Source: Noviherbaspirillum malthae
GTDB taxonomy: Bacteria > Pseudomonadota > Gammaproteobacteria > Burkholderiales > Burkholderiaceae_D
Assembly (NCBI RefSeq): GCF_015352985.1
Contig: NZ_JACYXF010000036.1
Location: 1 to 58,387 of the forward strand
DNA length: 58,387 bases
Reading direction: 5' to 3'
Below, in pieces: positions 51,996 through 58,387 of the stretch. The notes under the pieces were generated by a model that did not search any database, was not told the DNA's origin, and was given only the letters and a program-made list of their open reading frames with translations. The translations under genes were made by a program, and so were the position numbers. Positions within the stretch are counted from its first letter, which is position 1. The number at the start of each line of letters is the position of its first letter.

Positions 51996-52931
51996 CTACA
52001 CTTCGGTGGCGATGGGATCGTTGGCTTCGGTCACCTTGGCCTTGGCGGCCGGTACGGAAGCGACGCGCGTATTGTAATAGGTTGCCGCCAGGCCGCTGCC
52101 GAGAATGACGGCGATGCCGCACCAGGCGAACAGGCTCAATGCATCGCCCCACAGCACGATGCCCCAGGCGCTGGAGAAGACGATGCCGGTATACTGCAGG
52201 TTGGCGGTGACCAGGGTCTTGCCGAGATGGTAGGCGCGCGTCATGGCCATCTGCGCCACCATGGCGCTGATGCCGATGGCCAGCAGGAGCAGCGGTCCTT
52301 TCACGCCGTGGGCGCTCACGGAGAGCGCCTGCAATCCTTCGCCGTCGAGAAAGGTGCCGGCCAGCCCGGCGAGCGTTCCGGTAACGGAGAAATAAAAGAC
52401 CACGCGGTATTCCGGCTCGCCGAGCTGTCCGAGCTTGCGCACCTGCAGATAGGCGATGGCGGAAATCAGTCCGGACGCCAGTCCGGCCAGCGCAGCCTGC
52501 CACTGGTCGGCGTGGAAGGCGGGCTGCAGCAGCATGGTCACGCCGGCGAAGCTGCAGAGGATGGCGATGGAGAGCCCGAGCTCGAAGCGGGATTGCCCGC
52601 GCCACCAGCCGCCTGCGAACAGGATGGCTGCAATCCAGATCGGCGACATGTAGTTGAGGGTCATGCCGGTGGCCAGCGGCAGCTTGCCGATCGACCAGAA
52701 CCATAGCCACAGCGAGATCACGCCGATCGCGCCGCGCCATGCATGATGCCAGCCCAGTCTGGTCTTGAAGCTGCCGCCGCGCATCACGATCAGGGCGGCA
52801 AGGACAACCGCGCCGACGAGGCCGCGGTACATGACGATTTCGGAAACGGAATACATGTCCGATGCGATCTTCACGCAGACCCCCATGATGGAAAACATGA
52901 AGGTGGCGACCAGCATCCAGAGTGATTGCAT
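51996..52931 (-). CDS. EamA/DMT family transporter
   Basis: A 311-aa inner-membrane protein of the drug/metabolite transporter superfamily with ten predicted helices in two EamA repeats (helices such as FMFSIMGVCVKIASDMYSV, MTLNYMSPIWIAAILFAGGWW, LLLLAIGISAMVAQMAMTRAYHL and AWCGIAVILGSGLAATYY). The ATG at 52931 begins the first helix. The long upstream frame lacks membrane character. The substrate is unknown. The rhodanese gene follows 23 bp downstream. Confidence 0.9.
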   Translation of the reverse strand: MQSLWMLVATFMFSIMGVCVKIASDMYSVSEIVMYRGLVGAVVLAALIVMRGGSFKTRLGWHHAWRGAIGVISLWLWFWSIGKLPLATGMTLNYMSPIWIAAILFAGGWWRGQSRFELGLSIAILCSFAGVTMLLQPAFHADQWQAALAGLASGLISAIAYLQVRKLGQLGEPEYRVVFYFSVTGTLAGLAGTFLDGEGLQALSVSAHGVKGPLLLLAIGISAMVAQMAMTRAYHLGKTLVTANLQYTGIVFSSAWGIVLWGDALSLFAWCGIAVILGSGLAATYYNTRVASVPAAKAKVTEANDPIATEV

Positions 52932-53075
52932 AGAACGGCGGGAGAGACAGGTGAGCCCGAAGGGTGAACCGGGACGTTGGAAAAGCCCTTGATGATACGC
53001 TGATTTGCGAAGGCGGGCAGGGAGCAAGCAAGGCAGGAAAGGCACGGGCTTGCAAGGCCGATGCCGGTTCAATGC

Positions 53076-53107
53076 AAAACGGGCGGCGCCTTGCGGTGCC
53101 GCCCGTT
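53076..53107 (-). terminator. Terminator after the Rieske oxygenase gene
   Basis: A near-perfect 12-bp hairpin (ACGGGCGGCACC / GGCGCCGCCCGT with one G-T, loop GCAA) ending in TTTTGC on the minus strand, 32 bp past the stop codon. Confidence 0.78.
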
Positions 53108-53138
53108 CCCTGCTGCGGGTATGTAGGTGTCGAGTGCC

Positions 53139-54239
53139 CTAGACCGCGATGCGGCCGCGGTACCACTCGTGGAAATGCTGCATGCCGTCTTCCATCGGCG
53201 ACTGGTAGGGGCCGACTTCATTGACGCCGCGCTCCAGCAGGATGCGGCGGCCGGCATCCATGCGCATGCCGATCTCGTCGTCCTCGACGCAGGTCTCCAT
53301 GTAGGCGTCGCGCTCGGCCGCAATGAAGTCGCGCTCGAACAGCACGATCTCTTCCGGATAGTAGAACTCGACGACATTGCGCGTCTTCTGCGGTCCGTTC
53401 GGCCAGACGGTGGACACCACCAGCACATGCGGATACCACTCGACCATGATGTTCGGATACAGCGTCAGCCAGATCGCGCCGTAGGGCGGCGCCTCGCCGT
53501 TGCGGAACTTGAGCACCTGTTCCTGCCACTTCTTGTACTTCGGCGTGCCGAACTTCGACAGCGCATGATTGACGCCCACGGTCTGCACGCTGTAATGCTC
53601 GCCGAATTCCCAGCGCAAATCGTCGCAGGTGACGAAGCTGCCCAGGCCCGGATGGAAGGGCTCGACATGATAGTCCTCCAGATAGACCTCGATGAAGGTC
53701 TTCCAGTTGTAATCGCAGTCGTGCACTTCCACATGGTCGAGCATGTAATCGGTGAAATCGAGGTCTTTCGTCACGCCGAGCTTCGACATGATCTGCGCGA
53801 CGTTGACGCCGTTCTGCTCGAACAGCAGTCCGTTCCAGTTCTGCAGCGGCGTGCGCGACAGGTTCAGGCACGGCGTTTCGCCGAAATGCGGCGCGCCGAT
53901 CAGTTCGCCCTTGAGATCATAGGTCCAGCGATGCAGCGGGCAGACGATGTTGTTCGCATTGCCCCGGCCATCGAACATCTTGGCCTGGCGATGGCGGCAG
54001 ACATTGGAAAGCAGTTCGATGCCCTGCGCATTGCGCACCAGCATGCGGCCTTCGTTTTCCCAGGGCAGCGTCGCATAGTCGCCGACGTTGGGCACCTGGA
54101 GTTCATGGCCGGCATAGCGCGGGCCCTTGACAAAAAGTTGTTGTATTTCCTGCTGTAAAAGCGCGTCGTCGAAATAGACGTTCACGGGAAGTTGCGCGTT
54201 GGATCGCGCGAGCTTGGCGACAGTAGCCAGATCGGACAT
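53139..54239 (-). CDS. Rieske aromatic ring-hydroxylating oxygenase, alpha subunit
   Basis: A 366-aa oxygenase component. The Rieske [2Fe-2S] ligands are C81-x-H83 and C100-x2-H103 (CRHRQAKMFDG, VCPLHRW). The non-heme iron site has H190 and H195 (EDYHVEPFHPG). The remaining catalytic domain is complete. GGGGGTGGGG precedes the ATG at 54239. No ferredoxin or reductase gene is nearby, so it uses electron donors encoded elsewhere. The C-terminal sequence (GEAPPYGAIWLTLYPNIMVEWYPHVLVVSTVWP) matches the choline/carnitine-like group, not classical dioxygenases. The substrate is unknown. Confidence 0.88.
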   Translation of the reverse strand: MSDLATVAKLARSNAQLPVNVYFDDALLQQEIQQLFVKGPRYAGHELQVPNVGDYATLPWENEGRMLVRNAQGIELLSNVCRHRQAKMFDGRGNANNIVCPLHRWTYDLKGELIGAPHFGETPCLNLSRTPLQNWNGLLFEQNGVNVAQIMSKLGVTKDLDFTDYMLDHVEVHDCDYNWKTFIEVYLEDYHVEPFHPGLGSFVTCDDLRWEFGEHYSVQTVGVNHALSKFGTPKYKKWQEQVLKFRNGEAPPYGAIWLTLYPNIMVEWYPHVLVVSTVWPNGPQKTRNVVEFYYPEEIVLFERDFIAAERDAYMETCVEDDEIGMRMDAGRRILLERGVNEVGPYQSPMEDGMQHFHEWYRGRIAV

Positions 54240-54657
54240 CCCCACCCCCAAATTAATTTGCACCAACCTAAGAGAGAAAGAATCCGCAAAAACCAGTATC
54301 AAATAAGATGAAACGGAAATTTTGGACAGAACCGGGGATTATACCCCAGACAATTGCTCAAGAGACTGTCTTGGGTCCGTCGCGTGGAAGGGGGATAAAA
54401 AGCCGCAGCGCCATGTCGGATAGGGTGTGAGATGTCCGGTAGGGGATTCCGGTCGCACAAGCGGCGGAGCACCATGAAATGAGGCACCCATCTTACTTCT
54501 TTCCGGAAGCAGTATTGCAAGTTCTTCAATCAGGCTTGACGCTGCGCATAAGAATGCCGGATTCCGGCCGGATTTCACCAATTTTGCGGTTGCTGCTTCT
54601 CAACTGCATCAGGTCGTTTGTTCTAAAATAACGGGCTACTTATCAAGATTGTCCACT
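54240..54657. promoter_or_regulatory. Divergent region between the Rieske gene and xseB
   Basis: 418 bp without a gene. TAAAAT (54624-54629) may be the xseB -10. No good -35 was found. The rest carries no convincing ORF or repeat. Confidence 0.4.
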
Positions 54658-54924
54658 ATGTCAAAGAAAACAGTGCCTGCCGGGGAACCGGCGTCGTTCG
54701 AAGCGGCCATGGCGGAGCTGGAAAAGCTCGTTGCCCAGATGGAAGCCGGCGAGCTGCCGCTGGAAGCTTCGGTCGCGGCATACAGGCGCGGTTCGGAACT
54801 GGTCAAGTTCTGTTCCGGGCAGCTGGACAAAGTCGATCATCAGGTCAAGGTTCTGGAAGGCGAGATGCTCAAGCCCTTCGCGGTCGATGGCGAGGACAGC
54901 GAAGACGACGAGGCCGACGAATGA
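54658..54924 (+). CDS. xseB: Exodeoxyribonuclease VII small subunit
   Basis: A small partner of XseA in single-strand DNA degradation. The 88-aa protein has the conserved pair of helices (SFEAAMAELEKLVAQMEAGELPLEASVAAYRRGSELVKFCSGQLD) and an acidic tail (EDSEDDEADE). The start ATG at 54658 is used; a TTG three codons earlier is unlikely. It overlaps ispA by ATGA, giving the classical xseB-ispA-dxs operon. Confidence 0.94.
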   Translation: MSKKTVPAGEPASFEAAMAELEKLVAQMEAGELPLEASVAAYRRGSELVKFCSGQLDKVDHQVKVLEGEMLKPFAVDGEDSEDDEADE

Positions 54925-55823
54925 ATGTCGCTGGTCTTGCATTCGGCGACTGGATGAAACACGTCCAGTCGACCATGGAAGATGCGCTCTCGGCCTTCCT
55001 TCCCGCAGCCTCTGACGTGCCCGAGCGCCTGCACGAAGCGATGCGCTACGCGGTGCTCGACGGCGGCAAGCGGGTGCGCCCGCTGCTGGTATTTGCCGCC
55101 GGCGACTTGTTCGACGCCGATGCGGATTTGCTGGCGCGGGCGGCGGCGGCGGTGGAAATGGTCCATGCCTACTCGCTGGTCCATGACGACATGCCGTGCA
55201 TGGACGACGACGCCTTGCGCCGAGGAAAGCCGACCGTTCATGTCAAATATGATGAAGCCACGGCCCTGCTGGTCGGCGACGCCCTGCAGTCGCAAGCCTT
55301 CGTCGTGCTGTCGGAAGGGGCCGCGGAAGCCAATGCCGAACGGCGCTTGGCAATGTTCCGGCTGCTGGCGCGGGCATCGGGCTCGGCCGGCATGTGCGGC
55401 GGCCAGGCGATCGACCTCGACAGCGTCGGCAAGGCCCTGTCGCTCGCCGAACTGGAGCGCATGCACCAGCTCAAGACCGGCGCCCTGCTGCATGCGTCGG
55501 TGCTGCTCGGCGCGCTGGCCGGCAAGTCGCTGACGCCGGCCGAAACGGCGGCGCTCGACGCCTACGCCAGGGCGACCGGCCTGGCCTTCCAGGTGGTCGA
55601 CGACGTGCTGGACGCCACCGCCGATTCGGCGACCCTGGGCAAGACCGCCGGCAAGGATGCGGCGGACAACAAACCGACCTATGTATCGATCCTCGGCCTG
55701 GAGGAATCGAAAGCCCTGGCGGAGACATTGCGGAATGATGCGCATCGCGCACTCATGCCGTTCGGAGAAAAGGCACGTCGGCTACGCGAAATCGCCGATC
55801 TGATCGTGCAACGGAAAGCCTAG
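54921..55823 (+). CDS. ispA: Farnesyl diphosphate synthase
   Basis: Condenses IPP with DMAPP and geranyl diphosphate to FPP. The 300-aa all-helical enzyme has the first Asp-rich motif DDMPCMDD at 89-96 and the second in FQVVDDVLDAT. GGKRVRPLL at 48-56 and LKTGALL are also typical. The start overlaps the xseB stop, and dxs follows after 1 bp. FPP feeds the quinone and undecaprenyl pathways. Confidence 0.96.
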   Translation: MNVAGLAFGDWMKHVQSTMEDALSAFLPAASDVPERLHEAMRYAVLDGGKRVRPLLVFAAGDLFDADADLLARAAAAVEMVHAYSLVHDDMPCMDDDALRRGKPTVHVKYDEATALLVGDALQSQAFVVLSEGAAEANAERRLAMFRLLARASGSAGMCGGQAIDLDSVGKALSLAELERMHQLKTGALLHASVLLGALAGKSLTPAETAALDAYARATGLAFQVVDDVLDATADSATLGKTAGKDAADNKPTYVSILGLEESKALAETLRNDAHRALMPFGEKARRLREIADLIVQRKA

Positions 55824-55824
55824 T

Positions 55825-57693
55825 ATGGACTTGCTGAAAAACATAGACGGACCCGCAGACCTGCGCAAACTCTCGCGGATGCAGCTCAAGCCGCTCGCCG
55901 ACCAGCTGCGCGCATTCGTGCTGGATTCGGTATCGAAGACCGGCGGCCACCTGTCGTCCAATCTCGGCACGGTCGAGCTCACCATCGCCCTGCATTACGT
56001 CTTCAATACGCCGGAAGACCGCATCGTCTGGGACGTCGGCCACCAGACCTATCCGCACAAGATCCTGACCGGCCGCCGCGACCGCATGGATACGCTGCGC
56101 CAGCTCAACGGCATTTCCGGCTTCCCGCGCCGCGACGAAAGTGAATTCGACACCTTCGGCACCGCGCATTCGTCCACCTCGATTTCGGCGGCGCTGGGCA
56201 TGGCCATGGCCGCCAAGACCAAGGGCGAGAACCGCCATGCGATCGCCGTGATCGGCGACGGCGCAATGACCGCCGGCATGGCTTTCGAGGCGCTCAACAA
56301 TGCCGGCGTCTACAACGACATCAACCTGCTGGTCATCCTCAACGACAATGACATGTCGATCTCGCCGCCGGTCGGCGCGCTCAACCGCTATCTGGCCCGC
56401 CTGATGTCGGGCAAGTTCTATGCGGCGGCGAAGAACGTCGGCAAGACCGTGCTGCCGGCGCCGATGCTGGAGCTGGCCAAGCGCCTGGAAGAGCATGCGA
56501 AGGGCATGGTGGTGCCGGCCACGATGTTCGAGGAATTCGGCTTCAACTACATCGGCCCGATCGACGGCCATGACCTCGACTCGCTGGTGCCGACGCTGCA
56601 GAACCTGAAGAATCTCAAAGGCCCGCAATTCCTGCACGTGGTCACCCGCAAGGGCCAGGGCTACAAGCTGGCCGAGGCCGACCCGGTGCTGTACCACGGC
56701 CCCGGCAAGTTCAATCCCGCCGAAGGCATCAAGCCCGCCGCGGCGAGCAAAGTCACCTACACCCAGGTGTTCGGCGACTGGCTGTGCGACATGGCCGCGC
56801 AGGATGAACGCCTGGTCGGCATCACGCCGGCGATGCGCGAAGGCTCAGGCCTGGTGCAGTTCGAGCAGCGTTTTCCGAACCGCTACTACGATGTCGGCAT
56901 CGCCGAGCAGCATGCGGTGACTTTTGCCGGCGGCCTGGCCTGCGAAGGCATGAAGCCGGTGGTGGCGATCTATTCCACCTTCCTGCAGCGCGCCTACGAC
57001 CAGCTGATCCACGACGTCGCGCTCCAGAACCTGGACGTGACCTTCGCGCTCGACCGTTCGGGCCTGGTCGGCGCGGACGGCGCCACGCATGCGGGGAATT
57101 ACGACATTCCCTATCTGCGCTGCATTCCCAACATGGTGATCATGGCGGCGTCGGATGAAAACGAATGCCGGCAGATGCTCTCCACCGCCTATCACTATCC
57201 GGGCCCGGCCTCGGTACGCTACCCGCGCGGCTCCGGCGTCGGCGCCGCGATCGAGAAGGAACTCACCACGCTGCCGCTGGGCAAGGGCGAGATCCGGCGC
57301 GAAGGCAAGGGCATCGCCATCCTCGCCTTCGGTACGATGGTCCCGCCCAGCCTCGCAGCCGGCGAGGTGCTCGATGCCACCGTGGCCAACATGCGTTTCG
57401 TCAAGCCGCTCGATGTGGAACTGGTCAAGCAGCTGGCGGAGACGCACGAGGCGCTGGTCACCGTCGAGGAAGGCGCAGTCATGGGCGGCGCCGGTTCGGC
57501 CGTCAGCGAAGCGCTGGCCGAAGCCGGCATCGTCAAGCCCATCCTGCATCTGGGATTGCCCGACAAGTTCATCGATCATGGCGATGCCGGGCAGCTGCTG
57601 GCGGCGTGCGGGCTGGATGCCAAGGGGATTGCGGAGTCGATTCGCAAGCGGTTCGGCAGCAAGGGGGAGCCGCGGCTGGTGGTGAACAATTGA
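55825..57693 (+). CDS. dxs: 1-deoxy-D-xylulose-5-phosphate synthase
   Basis: A TPP-dependent enzyme that makes DXP from pyruvate and glyceraldehyde 3-phosphate, opening the MEP isoprenoid route and providing a thiazole precursor for ThiG. The 622-aa protein has SSNLGTVELTIALHYVF, the TPP-binding IGDGAMTAGMAFEALNNAG..LNDNDMSI, PIDGHDLDSLVPTL, and the transketolase-type region YDVGIAEQHAVTFAGGLA. DRSGLVGADGATHAGNYDIPYLRCIPNM follows. It starts 1 bp after ispA. It closes the operon, and no clear terminator was seen. Confidence 0.97.
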   Translation: MDLLKNIDGPADLRKLSRMQLKPLADQLRAFVLDSVSKTGGHLSSNLGTVELTIALHYVFNTPEDRIVWDVGHQTYPHKILTGRRDRMDTLRQLNGISGFPRRDESEFDTFGTAHSSTSISAALGMAMAAKTKGENRHAIAVIGDGAMTAGMAFEALNNAGVYNDINLLVILNDNDMSISPPVGALNRYLARLMSGKFYAAAKNVGKTVLPAPMLELAKRLEEHAKGMVVPATMFEEFGFNYIGPIDGHDLDSLVPTLQNLKNLKGPQFLHVVTRKGQGYKLAEADPVLYHGPGKFNPAEGIKPAAASKVTYTQVFGDWLCDMAAQDERLVGITPAMREGSGLVQFEQRFPNRYYDVGIAEQHAVTFAGGLACEGMKPVVAIYSTFLQRAYDQLIHDVALQNLDVTFALDRSGLVGADGATHAGNYDIPYLRCIPNMVIMAASDENECRQMLSTAYHYPGPASVRYPRGSGVGAAIEKELTTLPLGKGEIRREGKGIAILAFGTMVPPSLAAGEVLDATVANMRFVKPLDVELVKQLAETHEALVTVEEGAVMGGAGSAVSEALAEAGIVKPILHLGLPDKFIDHGDAGQLLAACGLDAKGIAESIRKRFGSKGEPRLVVNN

Positions 57694-58039
57694 AGAGTGG
57701 GGCAGCGCAGCTAATAGTAATTCATTGCTAACGACACGAGGTTTTCACTCAACTGCATTTGCGATATCGGGAATGCTTTTGGAAATTTATCTGCGTCCAA
57801 GGGCGAAATTTTCGGCTTGGCTTAGTTAAGTTGAGGCTGCGCTGAATACACCGATGACTGTCCGCTTTTGCCGCAAACGCGCTCATACTGTGCTTGCCTA
57901 GCCTACCGCTTAAGTTGTTCTTCTATGTCCTGTTCAAGCGGTGCTCTTCCGTGATCGTCGCTTGAGCAGGCTTTCAGTGGCTCTTAAATATTCAAGGCGA
58001 ACCAAATTTGGTCGACCTCGAATGCCGCTCGTTGGTCTA
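57694..58039. other. AT-richer gene-poor stretch after dxs
   Basis: About 350 bp with lower GC than the neighbours and no open frame of note. No RNA gene or terminator of usual form was recognised. It may be eroded sequence near an insertion point. Confidence 0.4.
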
Positions 58040-58259
58040 CTAAATAACAGGTCTTGCCATATGGTAAAGATAAATAAGCGGAAAGATTACCGCAAACCAG
58101 ATTGCCAAAGGGCGGGATAAATAAATCCAGACCTTGGGACCTGTAAATCGGTTACTGGCATTCCATAGTCCAACACCAGAAACTATGTTGTAGCCAACAA
58201 TAAGAATGGCAGCTGGGATCAGTAGCAGCTTGAATTGAAAGATTGAAAGAAGCAATGTA
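58040..58259 (-). pseudogene. Truncated small membrane protein, cut by the IS end
   Basis: The frame ends at 58040 and encodes about 70 residues with two or three hydrophobic segments (for example FKLLLIPAAILIVGYNIVSGVGLW and LAIWFAVIFPLIYLYHMARPVI). Its upstream (rightward) codons run into the insertion-sequence terminus at about 58260 and meet a stop there. Only a TTG at 58255 is available as start. It is therefore likely the 3' part of a gene split by the insertion. No family was recognised. Confidence 0.45.
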
Positions 58260-58387
58260 CGAGCCTGTCAGGATTTCTGTGTAAAGCGGGGTCATGAAAT
58301 AATACCGAAAGGGATGTTCCATGACCGACGCAATGACCACCAAGAAGCCTAAAAAGCAGAAAGCACCACCGCCGTTTCCGGTCGAAC
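58260..58387 (+). mobile_element. Left end of an IS256-like insertion sequence, truncated by the window
   Basis: A terminal-repeat-like GAGCCTGTCAGGATTTCTGT followed by GTAAAG begins at 58261. The TGTGTAAA element is typical of IS256/Mutator ends. A transposase-like ORF starts about 60 bp inside. The right end and the target duplication are outside the window, so family assignment is by this short stretch only. Confidence 0.55.
58321..58387 (+). CDS. Transposase N-terminus, partial
   Basis: An ATG at 58321 with AAAGGG 8 nt upstream opens a frame reading MTDAMTTKKPKKQKAPPPFP and running out of the window after 22 codons. The basic, Pro/Lys-rich N-terminus and position behind a terminal repeat fit an IS256-family transposase, whose catalytic core would lie beyond the end. 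Confidence 0.5.
   Translation, partial: MTDAMTTKKPKKQKAPPPFPVE

Noticed and set aside
58152..58343. 63-codon minus-strand frame across the IS terminus
   Set aside because: It spans the boundary between the element and host DNA and is best explained as a chance frame.

Overview
The window looks like chromosomal core DNA of a betaproteobacterium in the order Burkholderiales, most probably the family Oxalobacteraceae (Herbaspirillum, Noviherbaspirillum or Herminiimonas type). This is inferred from high-GC coding sequence, paired 'gram-negative porin' genes with MKKSLLAL signal peptides, the pyrC/DUF3025, bactofilin/erpA and M23 peptidase/anmK/tyrS/dtd neighbourhoods, a short Fis (77 aa), a second 86-residue IF-1 gene beside a cold-shock gene, a DUF2782-thrB-BPSS1780 cluster and a compact thi operon. 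No rRNA, tRNA, CRISPR array or prophage was found. One truncated insertion sequence lies at the right end.

Layout: 0-1.2 kb, end of a glutamate/aspartate-type ABC transporter (gltK', gltL). 1.3-3.2 kb, pyrC and a DUF3025 gene. 3.5-6.0 kb, two tandem porins on the minus strand. 6.4-9.9 kb, coq7, osmC-like, rplM-rpsI, argC. 10.0-11.5 kb, a coiled-coil membrane protein, bactofilin, erpA. 11.7-14.3 kb (minus), M23 peptidase and anmK. 14.5-17.6 kb, tyrS-dtd-PEBP-phosphatase. 17.8-23.9 kb, dusB-fis, purH, ruvC, an unknown HELAH protein (minus), and ruvAB behind a LexA-type box. 24.3-28.6 kb, a hydratase, DUF2147 and valS. 28.7-33.8 kb, a TPP riboswitch and thiC-thiS-[DUF559 cassette]-thiG-thiD-thiE. 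33.8-37.6 kb, LysR/cupin pair and uvrD. 37.8-41.3 kb, ribbon-helix-helix gene with a PHB-depolymerase-type esterase, a small DUF1488-like gene, infA and a cold-shock gene. 41.5-45.9 kb (minus), a LOG-family gene, DUF2782, thrB, a membrane protein and an HD-GYP gene. 45.9-49.7 kb, polA and a dienelactone hydrolase. 50.2-54.2 kb, a ZIP transporter, then rhodanese, DMT exporter and Rieske oxygenase on the minus strand. 54.7-57.7 kb, xseB-ispA-dxs. 57.7-58.4 kb, gene-poor DNA with a truncated ORF and the end of an IS256-like element.

Functional themes: thiamine supply (TPP riboswitch and thi genes) sits in the same window as dxs, a TPP enzyme that opens the isoprenoid pathway continued by ispA and leading to the quinone that Coq7 hydroxylates. 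DNA repair is represented by ruvABC, uvrD, polA and xseB.

The most unusual structure is a PD-(D/E)XK-like DUF559 gene lying between C/G-rich inverted repeats that supply its stop codon and can supply its start. It interrupts the thi operon, and a gene-less 99-bp copy of the same inverted repeat lies 18 kb away. This resembles an autonomous/non-autonomous mobile-element pair. Other signals are a shared two-block motif upstream of both porins, a terminator whose T-tract abuts the anmK start codon, abutting divergent start codons of polA and a LOG gene, and a promoter-palindrome-T6 leader before the ribbon-helix-helix gene.
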